Below, one piece after another: positions 1-8,901 of a stretch of 18,138 nucleotides of DNA. This DNA comes from Obelidium mucronatum (lineage: Eukaryota > Chytridiomycota > Chytridiomycetes > Chytridiales > Chytriomycetaceae). The DNA lies in NCBI GenBank assembly GCA_025765595.1, contig JAIVFH010000475.1, forward strand, positions 1 to 18,138, given 5' to 3'. The notes under the pieces were generated by a model that saw only the letters and a program-made list of their open reading frames with translations, did no database searches and was not told where the DNA came from. Position 1 is the stretch's first letter. Each line of letters begins with the position of its first letter. Position numbers and translations under genes: made by a program.

Positions 1-1096
1 TCCCAGCCAGTGCTGGAAAGCTGCGTGACATCTTGCTGAAAAGCCTCTCGCGCAATTTGTCGAAGTTTTCTTCCAGCGGTACTGCCTGCATGCCCCAAAG
101 AAGACAACCGCGTTCTAGTCAAACTCAACGACGCCGTCAAACGCGAAATAGAACGACTAAGCGCAATCGCACATGACTCAGACTTTAAGAAAATCCCAGT
201 GGATCCATTGTTGGTTGCTTCTTTCGCCATACAATCCAGCACTGTAAAGTCTTGGCTTTTTGCGAAACCAACTGTTCCAAGAGTGAACCGATTCCCATAG
301 TCAAGAAGCCATGGATTCGACTTTATCAGAAAGAATATCTTGGACAGAGCCGCCGCCACGAGGGATTTTATCACTGGGTTTGCCATCTGACATGAAAATT
401 AAAAGGAGAGCGCATGTGTCGTTGTCTTCATCGACCTCAAATAAGCGCTGCGCTTCCTCCAATGCATTGATGTAATTTCCATGAGAAGCTGGTTTAGACT
501 TTGTTTTCCGTTCAAGTAGTGCGTTAAAAAAGTGGTTGGTGATTGGCTCTCGTGAAAAGACAACTTCAGCTTCGTCTCTCATTTCGATCACGGAAACTAC
601 ATCTGTCCCACGAAGAAGGCCATTGTCCAACTGGGCGCCAACAAAGTCCAGCGCCAGGGTTCCATAGACAGCATCAGCCCGAGTGCGAAAGTTGTCAACG
701 TCGCTGGTTCTCATTGATCCGCTCATATCAACGACTAAAACAGTGTGAGAGCTGCAGAGCGCAGGACATGAATCTAGTTTGTTCTTGAGGCGGTAGTGAT
801 CAAGGCGAGTTAGATCGTCGATCGGAACTGGATGTATCTCAATAGGAAGGACATAGGAAGTGATCTCATGAGTTGATGTTTCGTCGGTTATGTATACTAC
901 AGGAGAGATCAGTTGTGGGACACAGACAACAGACATTACCAATGTTTGCAAAGGTGTACTTCCATCTTGGGGCACCCGTCAAACGGCAACGCATAGTCCT
1001 CACTTTTGTTCCGTGAGTTACCGCTGCAACGAGGTCTCTTTTTCCGATTTGTCGCAGTTTGCGGCGGTCTCTGCCGTGGACGCTTGAAATGAGCAT
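1..1096 (-). CDS. VWA-domain protein (alpha-kinase-associated VWA type), 3' truncated, one frameshift
   Basis: Exons read as complement(<1..896, 940..1096). The 43-nt intron 897-939 has a GTAATG donor, a CTGAT branch-like site and a GTAG acceptor, and joins WKYTFANI to VYITDETSTHEITSY. The ATG at 1096 has an in-frame TAA just upstream. A von Willebrand A domain begins near residue 103, with the metal-binding MIDAS motif DMSGSM (109-114), then a conserved SHGNY and a later SDGKPSD strand. This pattern matches a broad eukaryotic VWA family related to the VWA part of alpha-kinase VwkA; binding partners are unknown. At 301-303 a TGA ends the frame, but the +1 frame resumes at once with DYGNRFTLGTVGF and stays open to the window edge, as the family expects. 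This implies a 1-nt indel: assembly error or a broken gene. No kinase domain is visible in the part present. Confidence 0.72.
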
Positions 1097-1138
1097 TGAA
1101 AGTTTTTACAAAAAAGAGAAAAGTGAAACAAGGTTTTT

Positions 1139-2094
1139 TTAATCTTCATCCTCATCGCTCCACTCTCCGCCGTCTTCGTTTTCTTCGTCTTCGACGTCTT
1201 CTTCATCCGATCGCGAATCGTCTCTCTCAATCTCGGCTGCCAAATCAAACACGTTTCCATCTTCGTCGGCAACATCTTCTTGCTCAAGATCATCTGCATC
1301 AGCTCCCAGCGCTGCAAGCTGCGCTTTCAGCGTTTCGTTTGACGGATTCCTTGAAAGAACTTCCCGCAAAATTTGGGCCCCGCGTGAGAAGGCTGCAAGT
1401 GCAAGATCATCATTCGCAGTGACTGTGCTCAAGAAAACGTAGGATTGTCCCAGCTAATGAGAAAGAAAGAAAAAAAAAAGTTGATGCCAACATTGGCAAA
1501 AAAAAAGCATTCAGAAAAAGTACTCAACTAGTTCCTGGTTGGATTCATTTGACTCTTTTCCTACAACCATTCCTAGTGCCCTGATACACTCTTTCGCATC
1601 TTGTGTTGCTCCTCGTTCATCGCCACTATCTGATCCGCCAGCTGCCCTGAATCGAGCTAGATAATAGAGACACGATGCCTTTGTGGAGTGCAATAAATCT
1701 TGGGAATCCTGTTCAGGAATGAGGGGAGCGGAAGGATCAAAGGGAATTTCAATGAGACTGAGGGCAAATGTGAGAACAGCAATCGGTACAGGTGCTAACA
1801 AAAAGAGTGCCAAAATTGAGGATAACAACAGCCCGGAAAAGAATTCACTGTTTACATTTTTTGTCCGACTGCTTAACCGCCAGGGCATAGTTTCTGAGCA
1901 GCTGGGCGATTGTGACTTTGAGGAGTGTTTGATCGTTTGCTTCTTTTTTGAGATATTCCACGGCTTGAATGAATGAAAACCGAGCAGTTTGCATCGTTTC
2001 AACGTCAAAACGTGCTTTTTTCAGCTCTTCTTTGTCTACTTCTTTTTCTCCATCATCATCATCATCATCATCGCCACCATCTTCATCGTCCGTG

Positions 2095-2129
<35 letters not shown>

Positions 2130-2639
2130 GTCGACGGCAGCACTCAGGTCCAGCCCGTTTCGCGCCGCCAGCCGCTTGATGCACGCTTCGCCCTGCAGCC
2201 GCCACAAGTCGGCGTCTTTTTCAGCGTCTGGAATCGACGCGACGCCCGCCTGGACGCGTTCGAACAGCGCGTCCAGCCGCAGCGCCGCCGCGAGCGCCAC
2301 CGCCAGCGCCGCATAAACCACCACGGCGCCGCGCGACGCCGCCGCCGCCGCCGCCGCCGCGCGCCAATCAGCGCCGCCCAGCGCGGGCGCCGCCGCCTCG
2401 AGCCGCGCCAGGCCTTCTTCGAGCAGCTTCTGCGCCACGGCGCGCGAGTCGTCCGAGTCGCGCCCCAGTTCTTCGACCGCAAAAGCAAGCATTTCCGCGG
2501 GCGACGCATCCGCGGGGATCGCAACATCCAGGGTGCCAGGCCCGGCGTCGCTGTCGCTTTTCGGCTTTTTGCGCTGATCGCCAGGACTCGATGCGCTGCC
2601 GGTTTCTTGGCTTCGCTTCTTTGCTGATTTGTTGTCCAT
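1139..2639 (-). CDS. Acidic, alanine-rich helical (TPR-like) nuclear protein, possibly Nro1/Ett1-like
   Basis: Exons: complement(1139..1453, 1529..1794, 1856..2639), 454 aa. Introns are 75 nt (GTTGAG...TTAG) and 61 nt (GTAAAC...TTAG), and phases agree. The protein starts with a Lys/Arg-rich segment (residues 7-27, likely nuclear localisation). Alanine-rich helices follow (about 45-125), then Asp runs (170-180 and 190-196), then a helical region with TPR-like spacing (about 205-395), and finally a strongly acidic tail ending in DEDED. The order of basic start, helices, acidic insert and helical repeats recalls fungal Nro1/Ett1 and, less closely, the histone chaperone NASP. I cannot choose between them by eye. 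An in-frame ATG at 2690 could add 17 residues but would use up most of the divergent promoter, so 2639 is preferred. The Asp runs come from a CAT/ATG trinucleotide repeat and may vary in length between strains. Confidence 0.7.
2051..2128. repeat. (CAT)n microsatellite coding for Asp runs
   Basis: Two uninterrupted blocks, (CAT)7 at 2051-2071 and (CAT)10 at 2099-2128, read as GAT codons on the minus strand inside the acidic protein. They code for the two poly-Asp runs. Trinucleotide slippage here would keep the reading frame. Confidence 0.95.
2140..2530. other. GC-rich coding island
   Basis: This part of exon 1 of the acidic protein is visibly much richer in G and C than the flanking DNA, with runs such as GCCGCCGCCGCC. 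It codes for the alanine-rich helices. A second island of the same kind lies at about 7440-7640 in the first CNG channel gene. Confidence 0.7.
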
Positions 2640-2699
2640 TTTTTGGACTGAAGAGAGAAAAGGAAAGGAAACCTGATTGGCCAACTTCAACTTCTGTCA
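2640..2699. promoter_or_regulatory. 60-bp divergent promoter region with candidate CCAAT box
   Basis: This is the only space between the ATG codons of two divergent genes, the acidic protein and the F-box protein. It holds GATTGGCCAAC at 2675-2685, an inverted CCAAT core (ATTGG at 2676-2680) within a near-palindrome, and a purine-rich stretch at 2649-2670. No TATA-like sequence is seen. A regulatory role is inferred from position and the short motif only. Confidence 0.4.
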
Positions 2700-5088
2700 A
2701 TGCTTCCATCCACAAAACTCCACTTGCACTACGCGCGTCTGGCAGCTTTAATCACTGTCGCGGCCACTCTTGCTGAAGATGGCAGAGACTTGGAGGCGGA
2801 GCAATGCTTATGGATCGCCATCATGTCACAAATCAATGTCTTTGCCGCCGTTAAAGCTTCTGGAATACCAAATCCTCCGAAAGCCTTCCCATCGTCATCA
2901 GTCGCAGACCTGAGAAACAAAAACTGGGGATCCAGCGAGCCAGTTACAAAGCGGCAACCATCTGAATCCACAAACTCGAAATCATCCTCCTCATCAAACT
3001 ACACAAAACCAAATCCAACGCATAATCTTCCCCATGAAATCATAACTGCAATTATACAATTCGTTCCCGCTGAGAATCTTCACGAATGCGCTCTTGTTTC
3101 GCGGCGATGGAATAACGTGACAACCCCCATCCTCTATGGGAATCCAATCCTCCCCACAGTCACGTCGATATCCAATTTCTTATGCCTCATGGAACAAAGC
3201 AAGTCTTCTGAAAGTATCCCAGGAGGCCTCTTTGTTGATCACTTGCAGTGGAAATATCACTCCTTGACCAAATCCATCACGTTTTCGCGAATTATGGCGT
3301 CATCAAATGTTTCTTCTTTGAAAACAGGAGACAAAGACGAGGAAGACAGGGCTGTTGCCAAGAGGTCCGCGATTGATGATGATATTGTAAAAACACAGTC
3401 CTGCCTCTTTAGATTGTTTGTAACAGATAGAATGAGTACTGAATGGAGTTTCGTTCATCCCATTATATGTCAACTTGTCAAAGCTTGTGAACGTCTGAAT
3501 GGTGAGAGAGAGAGATTTTTCGGACGTTTCCTTCCATTAATCACTAACCCAATTAAATTCCAGAGGCACATGAATATTTGAGTGATGCAGCTGAGCAAAT
3601 GAAAAAGAAAAAGGCAACTCGCAGAAGAACAACAAATGGAAACGGAACAGGAACAGGCCAGTGGCTTGGAGTGAACGGAGAGGATGATTCCGAACCTATT
3701 GCAAACAGCGCCAGCCAACCTATTCCCGCCAACTCTCTCCAGCAGCAACAAACAAACAATACGACAACATCGTCATCAAGCCTTCCATCTCTGGCAACAT
3801 CACGCGCTGGGACCCCCATTGAAACCTTGATGGATCCAGATCGCCTCCTTACAAATCTGATCAGACTCTGCCGCCGAGTAATTAATTTATGTGATTCATT
3901 CGGTTTATCCAGCGATACAGTTGTCGATACTTTACTCCTTTTTCTGGGCATCTTTGAATCTTTTGAAACGACTTTTTGGAAAACCACCACTGGGATTTCA
4001 TATCCATGTTTCCAGATCCTCAAGAAAACAGTCTTTGAGAAATTAAGAGGAATTCTGAATGCGATTAGTACTTGCATTTTGATTGAGGTTCAATACAGTT
4101 GAGTTTGTGGCTTGTTCGTTTTAGTATAACAACTATTTTTAACTGCTGAATATATATATGTTTTTTTTTTACTTTTAGTCACGATTAGTAGTCAAAAACT
4201 CCTGGATTCATATTGCATGTTGTACTATCGCGCCCTAGCACATGCAAATGCAATGAATTTGAGTGTCGTTCTTGACATACTTCAGTTAAGCCTTCAACCA
4301 AAACCCAAATGCCAGCCCTAAAAAAAAAATTCCTTTCTAGAACCGCTGCTCGCGAATTGACAGCATCAGTAAACGATTCACCTCAACAAACCCACCACCC
4401 TTACAGAACCGCCAAGAAACCAGCCCACCGTATTCTCCAAGCAATTCAATTAATGTTTCAGCGGAACTTATTCAATCTCCCACGTAATCATCATCGCCGT
4501 CAGGAACAACAACAACCAGACGTGCATCCCGATATTACGCTCCCTCCACATCAAGACACCACTCAAGAGCCAGACCCCCTTTTCCAAAACGACACCACCA
4601 CACCTGATCCACTTGAAGAAGGAGAAAATCATCAACATCAACAACAACAACACCAAGATTTCGACACGCTCGGCGGGCTATTGAGTTCTCGAACGTCTCT
4701 CCGTGAAGGGCTCATGTCATTTGCGCCTGGAAGCATGAACCGGGAAACTGCAGAGTTTATTGAAGAGATTTTGGAGACTTCGGATGACTTGGAGATTCAA
4801 TTGCAAGGTGGATTCAAGATCTCGGATGCGACGGCGGCGGCGGCGGCGGCGGGAGACGGCGGATGTAGCAGCAGCAGTAGTGGGAGCAGCAGCAGTTATA
4901 ACCCAGCCAGAGAATACGAAGAAGCTATTGAAATCGCAAAATGCATTCGCTGGATGAAGGAAGTAGTGCGATGGCAGAAAGCGGGGCGACAGATGGAACC
5001 CGTGAAAGACTTGTTGCGCAAAAGTATGGCAAGAATAGACCGATTGCGTGCAGTTCAAAGACGATATGGGCTGTACTTTATGGATTGA
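2700..5088 (+). CDS. F-box protein with low-complexity Gln/Ser-rich C-terminal half
   Basis: Exons: 2700..3501, 3564..4097, 4179..4284, 4341..5088, 729 aa, all phases consistent. Introns are 62 nt (GTGAGA...CAG, branch CACTAAC), 81 nt (GTTGAG...TTTTAG) and 56 nt (GTTAAG...TTTCTAG). The F-box lies at about 108-147, starting LPHEIITAIIQFVPAENL and continuing to ALVSRRWNNVTTPILY; this is the Skp1-binding motif of SCF ubiquitin ligases. The first 50 residues form helices of MIT- or TPR-like character (weak). After the F-box, helical segments with several hydrophobic stretches (CRRVINLCDSFGL, LLDSYCMLYYRALAHANAM) match no domain I recognise. The last exon has Gln/His, poly-Ala and poly-Ser runs and ends in a basic helix, VQRRYGLYFMD. 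Substrate adaptor function is inferred from the F-box only. Retaining intron 3 would end the protein at 4321. Confidence 0.78.
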
Positions 5089-5149
5089 AAAAAAAAAAAA
5101 AAAAAAAAAAAATCCCAAGCTTTTTTTTTGTGTGTGTGTGTGTGTGTGT
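5088..5149. repeat. A25 tract, T9 tract and (GT)10 microsatellite in a convergent spacer
   Basis: The 94-bp space between the converging stops of the F-box gene (5088) and the first CNG gene (5183) holds 25 A's (5088-5112), nine T's (5121-5129) and ten GT units (5130-5149). No clear AATAAA signal is present for either gene. The A-tract begins in the final base of the TGA stop codon. Confidence 0.9.
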
Positions 5150-5182
5150 TTTTGCCGGTTTTAATTTTATACTACATTAAAA

Positions 5183-5470
5183 TTAATTTGTGGAATGATT
5201 CGTCCTTGAAAGCGTTGCTTGCTCAATTCGTATTCTTTTCATCCGTTCCTCATAAATGAAATCTATTCTTTCCCTGATATCTTGAAACTCGAGGATGATT
5301 TCATTAAAGTCCTTGGATGAAAGGCTGTATAGTTTACATTGAGTCACGGCTTTCACTGTGGCTGTTCGCGGGATGTTTGCAATCAACGCAACCTCTAAAA
5401 AAAAATAAGTGTGTTTATATAAGCTCTTTGATTTTTAAAAATTGTTGGGTGTTTTCCAAAAAAAAAAAAA

Positions 5471-5514
<44 letters not shown>

Positions 5515-8178
5515 ACCACCAAAGAACATTCCATCTTCACATTGCGCAACAACAGATCCATTCACAATGACTTGCAACGTTCCCGAAAGAACAAAAAACA
5601 TTTCCGATGACTTTTCTCCTTGGTGGAAAATAAAGTCACCTGGAATAAAAAAACTTGGCAACAGGGCGGACGCAAGTTTCCCGAGGAATAGGTCATCCCG
5701 GCCATCCCCCATATTTCTTTTCAAAAATGGCACCTTTTCGAGAAGTCTTTTGCAGTTGAAGCTTGCCACTTCCTGGATGTTAATTAAATTACCAAAAGAA
5801 AATATGTTTGGGAAGAAGGGAAAAAACCCCCAACAACCACAAAAAAAAAAAATAGAACTCACTCTGCGGAGAGATTCATTCAGATCCCCTAATAAACTCA
5901 ACTCTTCGAAATATTTTCCTGTGACGGGGGAATGTAGTGAGTGTCCTTTAGGTCCGTAACAAAGGATAGCAAAGGACAAAACCCCATGAAAAAAAAAAAA
6001 ATAAAAAAAAATAAAAAAATTCCTTACCACGATATTTAAATTCATAGTATTGCAAAAGTTTTTTCTTTGTGGATTTATCGATTTCTTTCCATGTAAGATA
6101 CTCTTTCAACTCATCAATGCGTTGTCGATACAGTTTCCCAGGAGCATCAAATGAAATCGCAGCCGACGATATTAAACCGACAATTGTAGCATATAATATT
6201 GCTCCGAAAGCAATAAACACAAATGTAATAATTTGCTCAGAATTTGTTTCCGGTCTGTAATCAAATGGGAAATAAGGCCCTTTTCCAACCAAAAAAAGAA
6301 AAGAAAAAGAAAAAAAAAGATTTAAAACACGTAACTTGAAAGTCAATTGAAGAATATTTCCAATAGCTTGCGATATCATCCAAATGTGTCGATCCACGTT
6401 TGTTGCCCCTCGAATTCCACCTGGAAACACGGCCCAATGCGAAAACTGTGTATCCCAACCAACGAAATCCTGTACTTTGCCCATAAAATACAAAACACAC
6501 GCTTGTACATGAATAAACATGATCAAAACAGCGCCTATCGACATGATACGCGTCAGGATGGTTCCAATTCCAGCAATATTGCGAATTTCAATTGCTATGG
6601 ATTCGCAGAACGTATTCTGGCTCATCATTGAGGGGAGTCGAATTACTCGAAGGATGATTAGCAAGGATAAGGGAAAGTATAGTAGCTCGTTTTGAATAAG
6701 TTCTGGCCATGGGACCATTGTGATTAAGTCGATCAAGATATAGTGCTTGATGTAATATCTTTGCCATTGTGATAGTTTTCGCGGCGACCGGTAGTGCTGG
6801 CTGGATTTGATGGGTTCCAAGGGTGGAGTAAAAAAGTTGAGTAATGAGTCCAATACGAGCATCGCTGAAATCCTAAGACAAAATAGTATAGGTTCTTTGA
6901 GGAAATTTTTGATGCGGAGTTGTTGGTGCTCACCCCCAGGCCAGGTTTGATTGGAAACTTCCTGATTGGTTTTTATAGGCAGCGTGATATGGAATAAAAA
7001 AAATTGAAACGAAATACGCGACTTTTTTTTGTTTTTTTTTTTTTGTTTGTTTGAAGATTTTAATTTATATATTGGAGAGTGTTTCCCATTGCATGGAACT
7101 TACCAATTATTGCCAGATTTAAAATGGAAGCAAACGGGGAGTGAATATGGATGCCACTGGAGAAAATACTGGACGTGCCTCGCTCATCACACAAAATATC
7201 ATAAGATGTAGCCGCACCCAATTTTGCGGATGAAAACAAAAGTTTTTGAATCCATGTTTCTTCTTGCTGATCAGCTGCGCCACCACCCTCCGAATAAGTA
7301 TCCGCCACGAAAACTGCTGGCGAATTTGCATTCTTCATTGTCTCTTCGGTCGCGAATACCTTGATAATGTTCTTGTCGACAGCCCCGCTGGTTCCAATTG
7401 GAGGCGAAACATCCGCGCAGAAGGAGTACGTGGACAGCGCGCGATCGGAAGCGCGCTCGCTTCTTTGTTTTACTTTTGCCTTCACGAGCTGCGTCGCGCT
7501 GCGCTCTGGACGGAAGCGGCCGTGGCGCCGCAGCGACGCCGAGCGCGCCGGGCGCAGCGGCGGCGGCGGCGCCAGCAGGTCCGGCGTCGACGCCTGCGCG
7601 GGCGGCCGCGGCAGCGTCACGGTCGCCGAGTATTCCTTCGGGTCCCAAATGATCCCAAAGCCAAAGCGGTCTGCAGGGAACTCTCCCGGGGTCGGAACAC
7701 TGGACTTCAGCGACACGGCGCTGGGGCTGTGCGTGTCGGACGCGATCGGCGGCTGCACAATCTGTTCAGAATGCAACACATTGATCGATCCTTGAGACAA
7801 CACTTCCAGAACGGGGTCGTGGTACTGATATCGATTAAACGAAGTCTCCATACTGGGTTTTGGTGAAGCAAATGATAAACTGGCGGATCTTGCAAAAGAG
7901 TCTGTAGACAGTTCCACTTCAAGTCTGCGTTTGGACGGGATATATTCAGCCTTCTTTTCTGTTCCAACTGAAAGTCTGGTGGGCGTTTCTTTCAAGGGAA
8001 CGCCGACTCCAAGCTGAACACAAAACTCTGTCAGTTTGTTGATACGCGTTACTCCAGAAATCACTTGAGATTGAAGACTGGCAACGTTGCTTTGAAGTAA
8101 TTGCAGATTGGTTTGAAGCTCAAAAGCTTCCCGGGCCAGAAGCGCCAGCAAGTTTGGTGCGTTGGGCGGGATCGACAT
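5183..8178 (-). CDS. Cyclic-nucleotide-gated ion channel, paralog 1 (816 aa)
   Basis: Exons: complement(5183..5394, 5517..5772, 5863..5918, 6028..6254, 6336..6872, 6934..7021, 7104..8178). Residues 1-358 are a mostly disordered cytoplasmic region. It opens with a coiled-coil-like segment (17-50, ending GVTRINKL), has RYQYHDP in the middle, and ends before S1 with SGIHIHSPFASILN. S1 is VAYFVSIFFIPYHAAY (359 on); S2, S3, a weakly charged S4 (LRVIRLPSMM) and S5 (FIHVQACVLYF) follow. The pore loop reads QAIGNILQLTFK, with no GYG or animal CNG-type IGE signature. S6 (AILYATIVGLISSA), a C-linker (KYFEELSLLGDLNESLRR) and a cyclic-nucleotide-binding domain complete it. Its phosphate-binding cassette is FFGGEVAL...PRTATV, with the key Glu, Arg and Thr. 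Role: plasma- or ciliary-membrane cation channel gated by cAMP or cGMP; the ligand is not decided by sequence. It lies 95 bp downstream of a paralog on the same strand. Confidence 0.9.
5458..5511. repeat. Very long A/T homopolymer (A14-T-A39) inside intron 6 of CNG paralog 1
   Basis: On the plus strand, 14 A's, one T, then 39 A's. On the coding strand the T39 follows directly after the GTGAG donor at 5516. The intron is 122 nt (5395-5516), the longest in the window, mainly because of this tract. Exact length is uncertain from any sequencing method. Confidence 0.9.
7440..7640. other. GC-rich island in exon 1 of CNG paralog 1
   Basis: This is a strongly GC-rich patch within an otherwise AT-leaning gene. 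It codes for an Arg/Ala/Pro-rich disordered part of the N-terminal region (for example LLAPPPPLRPARSASLRRHG). The matching part of paralog 2 is not GC-rich in the same way, so the island is paralog-specific. Confidence 0.65.
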
Positions 8179-8273
8179 TCCAACAGTGGTTTTGGTTGTA
8201 TGAAAATCTCAAGTAAAGGAAAAAAAAATTAAAACTTGTTTTATTATTTACATTACACTATTCTAGCCATCTT
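8179..8273 (-). promoter_or_regulatory. 95-bp spacer between tandem CNG genes: 3' end of paralog 2 and promoter of paralog 1
   Basis: The spacer must hold the 3' end of the upstream channel gene and the start region of the downstream one. An AATAAA polyadenylation signal lies on the minus strand at 8240-8245, 29 nt past the stop codon. The next ATG is only about 60 nt further on. No TATA-like element is evident apart from A/T runs. Confidence 0.6.
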
Positions 8274-8870
8274 TTAGAATAGATTGCTGAGACGTCGTGA
8301 TTTTTTCGTTTCAATTGACTGGTTGTAGCTGGAAGCATAGTCTTCTGGAATGCCTTGCTCCATTCGGACCCGCATCATTCTTTCTTCATATATTTGGTCG
8401 ATCCGGTGGCGAATATCTTCAAATTCTAGGATAATCGCCTGAAAGTCCATCGCGGAGAGGCTGTATAGGTTGCACGCTGTTGCTGCTTGAACTGATGCCG
8501 TCCTTGGAATGTTGGCAATAAGCGCCACCTCTGGTCATCAGGCATTGTATTTAATAATCACGGGAACAAATTCAAAATTCGATAAAAATCAAACGAACCT
8601 CCAAAAAAGTTTCCATCGTCAAATGAGGCTACAATGCAACCGTTTACGATAATATTAACGGTTCCAGAAAGAACAAAGAACATTTCAGTGGATCTTTCCC
8701 CTTGATTAAAAACATAGTCTCCTGGAACAAAAAAGACTGGGACAAGGGCCGTTGCAATTTTCCCCATGAAAATATCGTCCCGCCCATCCCCGCAATTTCT
8801 TTTCAAGAAGGGAACTTTTTCAATCAGTCTCTTGCAGTTCATCATTGATATTTCCTTTTTTGTTTGTTTG

Positions 8871-8901
<31 letters not shown>

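Noticed and set aside
301..350. Intron explaining the VWA frame break
   Set aside because: Possible GT-AG pairs restore the wrong frame or remove the conserved DILSDKVESMAS/YGNRFTLG stretch.
1018..1317. Minus-strand Lys/Thr-rich open frame across the spacer at 1097-1138
   Set aside because: It overlaps two better supported exons in other frames and has no family-like sequence.
1989..2627. Plus-strand open frame with poly-Ile and Arg runs
   Set aside because: It is a shadow of the GC-rich and CAT-repeat coding exon on the minus strand.
4309..5088. Independent gene starting at ATG 4309
   Set aside because: A well-formed 56-nt intron (4285-4340) joins this frame in phase to the upstream F-box exons.
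5088..5112. A25 tract as the tail of a retrocopied mRNA
   Set aside because: The gene next to it contains introns, and no target-site duplication is seen; simple homopolymer growth is more likely.
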